Source of the DNA: Isoetes taiwanensis
Lineage: Eukaryota; Streptophyta; Lycopodiopsida; Isoetales; Isoetaceae
Assembly (NCBI GenBank): GCA_021234155.1
Contig: JAJEKV010000047.1
Location: forward strand, 4,727,637 to 4,791,636
DNA: 64,000 bases
Direction of reading: 5' to 3'
The notes below the pieces were generated by a model. The model worked only from the letters and a program-made list of their open reading frames with translations, was not told where the DNA came from and ran no database searches. Of the stretch, positions 56,734-64,000 are shown piece after piece; the stretch's first letter is position 1; every line of letters begins with the position of its first letter. The position numbers and the translations under genes were made by a program.

Positions 56734-59343
56734 ATGGTCGGAGCTAGATGTCCTGATTTTCTCTTCTTATTTGCTATACATGAACAACAGATTCAAACCG
56801 ATCAATTTGGAAAACATGCATTTTCTCAGCAGCATGAATTACCAAGCAGCCATGGACGTCGGTTTACTTCTGATTCTTATGTTTCTCAGATATCGTGCTG
56901 CAGCACTTTGGAAGTGGGTAAGTACTTTCATGCTCACATTATTACAAGCAGTTACATAAGAAATGTGGTTTCAGGAAATTTGCTTCTAGACAAGTATGCT
57001 AGGTTTGGTGCATTAGAGGATGCTTGTCTCGTGTTCAATAGGATGCATGAGCAGAATGTATTTACATGGAACTTAATGATTGGAGCTTATATCCAGCATA
57101 GATTAGAAGGAAATGCTCTTGAATTATTCAAGAAAATGCAAAGCACAGATATAAAGGCAGATAAGTTCACATTCAGTACCATACTAAATGCATGTTCAGG
57201 TCCTGGCACCATAGATGATGCAAGAAAGATTCACGCCAAAATTGTAGATAGTGGATTTGGCAATGATGTTGTTGTAAATAATGCTCTAATCAGCATGTAT
57301 AGCAAGAATGGGTTTCCCAAAGAAGCTCGTGCCTTGTTTGATGGTATGTTCATAAAGAATGCCATCTCTTGGAATGCCATGATTGCAGCATATGTCCAAA
57401 TTGAGAATTTCATGGAGGCCTTTCAAATTTTCCAACTGATGCTGGCCCAAAGGATTAGGCCAGACAAGGTCACATTCATAAATATCCTTAATGCTTGTTG
57501 CATCTCAACCTCCCTCTCGTTCGGGAAGTGTATTCATGCGCATGTTTTGGTTCTTGGCTTGGATGCAAATATTGTTCTAGGCAATGCTCTTGTATCTATG
57601 TATGCTAAATGTGGAAGTTTGGAGAATGCATGTAGGCTCTTTGGAAAGATGCTCAAGAGAAATGTGATTTCATGGAATACTTTAATTTCTGCTCATTGTC
57701 AAAATGACAATGTGATGGAGGCTTTGCAACTATTTGAGAGTATGCAGTTGGAAGGATTAGCTCCAGATAAAGTCAGCTTTGTAAGTATTCTCAACGCGCA
57801 TGCCCTAATTGCGGACCTCGCAAGAGGCAAGAAGCTCCATGCCTGCATTATTTTAAGAGGTTTGGAGTCAGATGTCATTGTCAATAATGCCATTCTGCAT
57901 ATGCATGGAAAATGTGGCAACTTAGAGGACTTATGCAGGACATTTGGAAGTAATCCCGGTCAAAATATTGTCTCTTGGAACACTATGATTTCGATATTTA
58001 CACAGAATGGTAATTGTCAGTTAGCCCTCCAATTATTCCGTGGCTTAGAGGCAGAAGGTTTAAAACCAGATAATGTCACTTTCATCAACATACTTGATAC
58101 ATGCTGTTGCCTAGGTTCACTAGCTAAAGGGAAAGAAAAGCATGCACTGATGATAAAAGTAGGAACTCCTCGCAACGTGGTAGTGGAAACCACTATTGTC
58201 AATATGTATGCCAAGTGTCATGGGTTACATGAGGCAGAAAAGACATTTAACCATATGCTTCAGAGAAATGTTATATCATGGAATACCATGATTGTTGCAT
58301 ATGCTGAGAATGATGCAGCCGAAGGTGCCTTTAAACTTTTTCAACAAATTCAATCTGAAGGCATCCTGCCAGACAAGGGTACCTGTGTTAATCTTCTTAA
58401 TGTATGTGCTATCCTTGTAGATCTACCAAGAGCTAAGCAGATACATACCTACAGCATACATTGTGGACTGATGCCAGATGTTGTCGTAGAGACTGCACTA
58501 ATTATCATGTATGGAAGATGCTCCAGTGTGGGGGATGCACAATATGCGTTTTACAAAATGAGACACAAAAATATGTTTTCATGGAATGCTATGATTGCTG
58601 TGTATTCTCAAAATGACTATAGTGTTGAAGCATTGGAGCTTTTCAAGGAAATGCAAAAACAAAATTTGCTACCAGACAAGGTCACCTTCATGAACGTTTT
58701 AAATGCATGTGCAAATATCTCTGCTCTAGAAGCTGGGAAGAAATTGCATGGTTACATAGCTTCACGTGGACTTGATTCTGATGTCGTGCTGGGGACTTCA
58801 CTGGTTGACATGTATGGCAAGTGTGGATGTGTGGAACATGCATGGGAATCATTCTTAATGTCTCAGAAAAATCTAATCTTATGGACTGCTATGCTTGCAG
58901 CATATGCGTATAATGGTCTTTATGATGAAGCATGTAGATTTTTTAAGTTAATGCAAATGGAAGGCATGACTCCAGACAAGGTTAGCTTTATTCACGTGCT
59001 TTATGCATGCAGCCATGCTGGCCTACCGAATGAGGGCTTCCAGCTTTTTATTTCCATAAAGGAAGGTTATCTTATAACACCAGATGTGGAGCATTATTGC
59101 TGCATGATTGACCTCCTAGGACGCATAGGCTGCCTACATGTGGCACAAGACTTAATTTCTGATATGCCAATGGAACCTACCTTTTTATCATGGATGGCGT
59201 TGCTGAGTGCCTGTGGGATGTATGGGAATGAGGAGCAAGGAATCTTTGCTGCAAAACATGTTCTTGAACTTGACCCAGAAAATCCTGCAGCATATGTATT
59301 GCTCTCAAATATTCGTACAGCTCAATTGCTTGGAGCAAATTGA
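56734..59343 (+). CDS. PLS-class pentatricopeptide repeat (PPR) protein
   Basis: Intronless ORF of 869 residues. From about residue 60 it is continuous PPR repeats with the alternating long/short pattern of PLS proteins. Typical repeat starts include FTWNLMIGAYIQ (110-121), ISWNAMIAAYVQ (211-222), ISWNTLISAHCQ, VSWNTMISIFTQ, FSWNAMIAVYSQ and ILWTAMLAAYAY, with linkers such as GKCIHAHVLVLGLD and NALVSMYAKCG. An E-type region begins near residue 800 (LSWMALLSACGMYGN, LELDPENPAAYVLLSNI), but the protein stops at LLGAN, so E is cut short and no DYW domain follows. PLS-E proteins bind organellar transcripts at C-to-U editing sites and need a DYW deaminase partner. The N-terminal ~50 residues lack an obvious Arg/Ser-rich presequence; an overlapping ORF (56609-56959) leaves the start slightly uncertain. 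No internal lesion. Confidence 0.93.
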   Translation: MVGARCPDFLFLFAIHEQQIQTDQFGKHAFSQQHELPSSHGRRFTSDSYVSQISCCSTLEVGKYFHAHIITSSYIRNVVSGNLLLDKYARFGALEDACLVFNRMHEQNVFTWNLMIGAYIQHRLEGNALELFKKMQSTDIKADKFTFSTILNACSGPGTIDDARKIHAKIVDSGFGNDVVVNNALISMYSKNGFPKEARALFDGMFIKNAISWNAMIAAYVQIENFMEAFQIFQLMLAQRIRPDKVTFINILNACCISTSLSFGKCIHAHVLVLGLDANIVLGNALVSMYAKCGSLENACRLFGKMLKRNVISWNTLISAHCQNDNVMEALQLFESMQLEGLAPDKVSFVSILNAHALIADLARGKKLHACIILRGLESDVIVNNAILHMHGKCGNLEDLCRTFGSNPGQNIVSWNTMISIFTQNGNCQLALQLFRGLEAEGLKPDNVTFINILDTCCCLGSLAKGKEKHALMIKVGTPRNVVVETTIVNMYAKCHGLHEAEKTFNHMLQRNVISWNTMIVAYAENDAAEGAFKLFQQIQSEGILPDKGTCVNLLNVCAILVDLPRAKQIHTYSIHCGLMPDVVVETALIIMYGRCSSVGDAQYAFYKMRHKNMFSWNAMIAVYSQNDYSVEALELFKEMQKQNLLPDKVTFMNVLNACANISALEAGKKLHGYIASRGLDSDVVLGTSLVDMYGKCGCVEHAWESFLMSQKNLILWTAMLAAYAYNGLYDEACRFFKLMQMEGMTPDKVSFIHVLYACSHAGLPNEGFQLFISIKEGYLITPDVEHYCCMIDLLGRIGCLHVAQDLISDMPMEPTFLSWMALLSACGMYGNEEQGIFAAKHVLELDPENPAAYVLLSNIRTAQLLGAN

Positions 59344-59533
59344 AGATAAAACCTGCACTTATGATATGCCACGTGTACAGGAATCTTTGGTAGATGGTTA
59401 TCACTTATTTAATTTGGAAGTTGCCAGCCGTTCTTCTTTCCTAACTGGCAACTTCACATGTATTTCTTATGGTTTTGTATGGTTAATTTCGTGTATACAC
59501 CAGCTGATTTCATCTGCATGTACATCTTCACAG

Positions 59534-59620
59534 AACAAAACAGTTCGGTGTTCAAAACTACCATTCGTGTTCTTGGAGGCCTACTTTCTGCCCATCTAAC
59601 TGCCGGTCGTCCTGCAATGG
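59534..59620 (+). pseudogene. GH47 (EDEM-like alpha-mannosidase) exon fragment
   Basis: Between an acceptor (CATCTTCACAG|) and donor (GCAATG|GTAATT) the sequence reads NKTV, then after a small deletion SVFKTTIRVLGGLLSAHLTA. This matches the highly conserved TVSVFETTIRxLGGLLSAHL block of GH47 mannosidases, as in ER degradation-enhancing alpha-mannosidase proteins that trim misfolded glycoproteins. The frame break and the absence of neighbouring exons show a fragment. It lies just 3' of the PPR gene, so the PPR 3' region may have been replaced. Confidence 0.65.
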
Positions 59621-61880
59621 TAATTACTTATTTCTTGCAAACTGTAGATATTTCTGTGTTATGAAATGCTGTATGTTATTTTCTACTATGAGGAGACGTG
59701 TGGTTGTCCAGTATTCCTATAGAAGTTCTGAGAACTGTTTCTTAGTACAACATAAGGAGCAGTTTGAGGTGCAGATTGGTTTGTCAGCTAGAACAGTAGT
59801 ATAAGTTTGTGCTTTTATCTTCATTTGCTTTCCAATTGTCTCTCACTTGTGTACCAAACAGTCAAAGATGATATTGGTATGACAAAGTTTGCCACTGAAA
59901 TCCAGTCTGAGAGCATTAGTGGCAAGGCTTTTCTCAAGTGAGCATCTTATATATCTTTCAAAGCTGAAATTTCTGAAAAACAAGTGAGTTGATGTATCCT
60001 TTTACAATTTTGCATGCACAAGCTGTCAGTTGATCAATTCTAGTTGAACAATTCAAGATGGATTGTACAAAAGTTCCAGCAGAAGTCCCAGTACATGATC
60101 AAAAGCTCAGTGTCTTAAGGTTATGGTCTGGCTCTAGAAATTCATCAGTTCCACTGTACAGTGTATTACCGACCTTGAGAATGTAAACGATCTGTTGGAA
60201 AGTTTGCTAGATGGTTGGCATGCTTGTTTCGTAGAGAAACCTTCATTGAGTTTGAAAATGTGGAATGTATTGCAATAACGTTTAGAGGAGTATGGTAAGG
60301 GCATCAATAGCTATAATTGGATTGAAAATTGGATTCACATATTTGTAGGACCATCATGTTGCAAACAACTTGTAGAATCTGTGAATGGCCAAGTCCACAA
60401 GACTTAGTAGACTCTGGAGAAAGGTGTAGAATTGGCCACCCAACCTCAAAAATAGAGATGCTCTGATTCACCCATCAAAGGGAGCTACAAAATGGCCTTT
60501 GTGGGCATCCCCATCCCTGGGATGAAAACCTCGCCCTTTCGGGGATTCGAGGAAACCCTAAAGATAAACAACCATCTACGAGATCGCATACACAACTGAA
60601 AAGGAAAAGGACCCTCATGCTTACAGGCCTTTTTGGGTTTACAGATAACTTATAGAAGGAAATCTACATGCAGATGTGAGCTGCTAGAAGGAACATGTTT
60701 GAAAGCAACACCTACATGTTTGAAAGCAACACCTTCACTAACCAAAATCGCAAGCATGATTGTGTCATTCTGCAAAAGAAAGGCATGAGTAGGACAAGAC
60801 CCGGGCCCACTAGCACCAAAGGCTATCAACTATCAATAGCTGATCAGGCTTCAATGCCAACATAATAAAACCATGGCAACCACGCATGAACATAAGCCAC
60901 CAAGGCTCTAAAATTATTAAATAGCCATCAAGGCTTTAAACCATAAACCAGCCACCAAGGCTCCATAACCAAACCAAAATTCCCATATTAATATAAGCCA
61001 TCCAGGCTCCATAATCATAGATCAATATAGCAATAACCAAAGTAGGTTATATAGGCAAGGTGGAACAAAAAAAACTGGAGCGACTGGCCTTTGTAGTAGC
61101 TGAAAGTGGCAAAGAGAGGGAGGGTGGGGGGAAAGTAAGATTAGGAAAAATCCAGACTGGAGATGCAAACAGAAGCGTTGATGTGAAAAACCTACATGCC
61201 AAACTACAAATAGGGCGAGGGCTAGGCAGTTGCTAATTGCTTGGGACACTTGTCGCTCTAGAAATCCATTTACCATCTATTCATTGAAAATGAAGGTAAA
61301 TGTGACCTCCCTTTGCGCCTCTCTCTGCTTTTATCCCACTACCTTTGGTCGAGAGATAACGTACAAAAGTCAGCGTATTATAGGAGTCTTCACACTCAAT
61401 AAATACCCCAAGCCTTGCTCGACGTGAGCACGAATAGTACGGACATGCACGAAACCTTCCTCGTAACCCATTGTGCCAAAAAAACTGTGCAAGTACAACT
61501 ACATAGACTAGAATCGTGAAGAGATATTTGTAGTGCTACAGCCAAAACAAAACGGCCCTAATTGTTGACGCGTCGAGCGGTCCTAATTAACTAAATGTGA
61601 TATGTACAGTAAACATATTGTTAATTAATCCATTCTAGAGTTGTAATATTGGATTATTTAGTTGAGTCGCGCCTAGCGCGAGAAGTTGTATTTGGTATAC
61701 TATTATACATTTGATATAATATTAATGTGTTGCCCTGTCGCGCGTTCAATCGTGCGTAACACAGTGCTGGCTTTAATTTCCAATTACTGCCTAGTGTTTT
61801 AGGTGTCGCGCCGTGCGTGAGTTGCTTTTCTTGTAAATTCATTATCAATTACTATTATATACACTACTATTTGTTCATCC
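59621..61880. other. Spacer with no recognised gene
   Basis: AT-rich sequence. 60830-61020 has a loose CCA(T/C)CAAGGCT... repetition (ATAAGCCACCAAGGCTC, GCCATCAAGGCTTTAAACC, AGCCACCAAGGCTCC). 61660-61810 has several GCGCG-containing stretches. I can support no gene or RNA. Confidence 0.4.
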
Positions 61881-61882
61881 TT

Positions 61883-64000
61883 CTTCTGCTTTTCAAGTTT
61901 CTTATGAAGCTAGTGCTGAGGAAAACTGTAACAAAGAAGCTCGAGGACAGAAGGATGATGTCGAGAACATGGATGTGGAAAAGAATAATGCGAACGAGAA
62001 TGAGAAACCACCTGAAGCAAATGCAGATAATAGTAAAAAACTAGTCGGTGCAGTGAGGATAAGAGAATAATGGTTTCCAGATTAACATGGAAGGATAAGA
62101 AAGTGAATTTGCATCATCAGTGCAGTAAAGGAATTGTTGATGAAGGTGTGATTATACTATGGATCCTATGCACTGCTACAATGGTTGTTGATGACGGTGG
62201 GAATCTCCATTTCTTCAATACAGCTTCATAATTTCAGTGTTAAGCTGAAGGACAAACATTGTTATACTTGCAATAACATCAATATGGTTGAGAGTTACCA
62301 GCCTTGTTGCTTTGGCCAGTGGACTTTGTTGAGATAATAGGAAAAAGGTTGCTTTAAAGAACTGGGCGCGTTGGAGAAAATAATATTGTTGCAGATGAAA
62401 ATGACATTCCATCTATACCTTCTATTGATGTATTGATACTAGGAAAAGGCTCTACAACTTCCTCAAAGAGGAAGAGGAGAAAGAAAAAAGTACGGATTGT
62501 GAAAGATGCTAACAATTGGAGTAATGAGACCATGCAAGCTATTAGAGGGGGAGATTGTGGCTATCCCAACAACTGCTTTGGTAAATTTATAGTATAAGAA
62601 CTTGTGGACGCCAGATCACTCTATGTGAAGACTCATGACGCTAAAAAAACTTATATTTACAACATTATAGAACATGCATTTGGGCCATCACCAGATGTTA
62701 GGAACGGGGGATTTTCTATTGGTGGGAAATGGATATGCAGCAGTGTAGTGACAACCATACCAGGTATACCAGCCACTACATGGTGGAGATTTAGGAAGAA
62801 CCAAAAGAGGGATGCTCAAATAGGTTGGCATGATAATCGAGGAAAGGTGAGGACAAACCCCAGGGTGCTTGCAGCTCACAACCTATTCAAGAAGTATGTT
62901 AACTATCATGCTGAGAGTATGCCTCAACAAAAAGCAGTATAGGTGCAAAAAATAGTTCGAATATTACCTGTATATTTCACGCAGAAAGTCATTTTACAAA
63001 TGATCAACAATCTTTTGGAGGAAATAAAAGTAGACGAGATTTCACAGTCAGCATTCAGCAAGCTCTGGAACAAACATTTTTCAGATGTGAAGAGGATGCA
63101 ACATAACTTCTTCTCAAAGTGCAATATATGCGTTCAGTTGCTACATAAGCTCGAGAAGCCAAAGCGTGAGGTGGAAAGATCAGTCGTCAGATGTCATGTC
63201 GGTCAACATATTGGATGTGGAGATGTTTGTCTCCAATAGAACCAGAGAATTTTCTATGCATCATTCACGATTAGATGGACCAGCAGAAGACCTGTCTGCC
63301 TCAGTTTAGGACTATAACAAAGTTTGTTGCAAGGTCTTTTCCATTGCAGATATCATTAGTTGGATTCATAACTCATGGCCAAGGAGCAGTGCATCATGAT
63401 CATTTCACATTAGAGTTATGGGGTGATGGCCCAAACTTCCATGCTGATAGCATTGTAAAAGCTTTGCGCAGTTTGGAACATGACTTTAATGGAGATGTGC
63501 ATTCTTCTCGACCATTGCAACATCTCTTCAAGGTTTTGCACGATCCTGCTCCCATGAATCTAGAGGATTTGGCCATTGGAAGGACCCAGGATTTGGCCAT
63601 TGGAAGGACCATTTGTCCATTTGGCAATTCATGTGAACCCAATATTAGAGCAATGATTACCTAAGAAGCTGCTCTTGCAACTTGACAACTTTGCTGGCCA
63701 GAATACAAATAGATACTTATTTGCATAATTGTCATATCTTACATGGGTTGGAGTGTTTGAAATGGTCTATGATGGTTACTTGATGCCTGGCCACACTCAT
63801 GAAGGCAGCGATGCAATATTTGAGCATTACAGGATCAAATTACAAAAAAATGATGTCACCACCTATCGGAGAGTTCAGCAGTGTGCTTCACCTCCTCCTA
63901 TTGATTCATTGCATAAGAAGTCCTTGACTGGAAATAATTCATAGAGGGTTATGCTCGTGAATACCTTATTGGACATAGCGCTCCATTGCAATTTAGGTTT
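61883..64000 (+). pseudogene. DUF7869-type transposon-associated protein, broken, runs off right edge
   Basis: The 5' part is a coding-like charged segment (EASAEENCNKEARGQKDDVE, 61905-62069). A Lys-rich patch SSKRKRRKKKVRIVKDANNW lies at about 62460. Then come GFSIGGKWICSSVVTTIPGI and PATTWWRFRKNQ (62700-62800); SAFSKLWNKHFSDVKRMQHN and FFSKCNICVQL (63050-63140), a Cys pair typical of the family zinc-binding part; MDQQKTCLPQF (63274); LLLQLDNFAGQNTNRYLFA (63670-63726); and GYLMPGHTHEGSDAIFEHY (63776-63830). The acidic residues of DGMDQ, LQLDN and GHTHEDID resemble a DDE/RNase H-like core (inference). Here stops interrupt the first (D-stop-MDQ) and other sites, and GHTHEGSD replaces GHTHEDID. 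Non-functional copy. Confidence 0.6.

Noticed and set aside
57231-58214. Several minus-strand ORFs within the PPR gene
   Set aside because: Antisense shadows of the PPR repeats.

Overview
The window looks like nuclear DNA of a land plant, most likely a seed-free plant such as a fern, although the clade is only an inference. Long AT-rich spacers separate a few genes. The conserved genes carry GT-AG introns. Plant-type families are present: a PLS-class PPR protein, a class III peroxidase, a UGT, a plant GT14-like glycosyltransferase, and Helitron and Mutator-type elements. Only two genes look intact and recognisable: a three-exon PP1 phosphatase catalytic subunit (10030-11473, +) and an intronless 869-residue PPR protein (56734-59343, +).

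Left end (1-4.2 kb). A single-exon minus-strand gene (1000-2046) encodes a 348-residue protein. Its last 90 residues are a clear histone H3 fold and its first ~258 are a long acidic/basic tail unlike any canonical H3 tail. A second minus-strand ORF of unknown family follows it and leaves the window at base 1. Upstream of the H3-like gene lie a strong nested hairpin and four CCCTAA telomere-type repeats, then a plus-strand uncharacterised and probably broken gene.

4.2-9.5 kb is a patchwork of decayed pieces: a 411-bp direct repeat pair, a duplicated 80-nt exon of unknown gene, UGT and GT14 fragments, and a 440-bp Mutator-type MITE with a perfect 9-bp target duplication. 9.5-11.5 kb holds the PP1 gene. 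11.5-22.8 kb shows no recognisable gene, only tandem duplications (the largest has ~755-bp units).

22.8-38.5 kb is transposon-dominated. A long inverted duplication (arms of ~2.5 kb at 22837-28572 and 30314-32822) surrounds an aldo-keto reductase pseudogene. A 3.2-kb Helitron (24889-28105) sits only in the left arm; the right arm preserves the empty A/T site, so the boundaries can be read directly. It carries a broken Lon protease gene piece. A second, 5-kb Helitron on the minus strand (33407-38421) has the same 3' hairpin and carries pieces of DNA polymerase delta (POLD1) and a class III peroxidase in opposite orientations. A TIR MITE family (three copies) and a recurring GGCCCGAAGGGCC palindrome accompany them.

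38.9-56 kb consists of segmental duplications: a decayed 5' half copy of the PPR gene, a CPN60 (HSP60) pseudogene, two copies of a ~2.7-kb block that each contain a deleted MULE with a transposase exon, and a pseudogene of glycerophosphocholine acyltransferase. 56-64 kb holds the intact PPR gene, a GH47 (EDEM-like) exon fragment, and a broken DUF7869-type transposon-associated gene that runs to the right edge.

Overall the window reads as one housekeeping gene and one PPR gene set in a region repeatedly rearranged by Helitrons and MULEs. The most unusual item is the H3-fold fusion gene.
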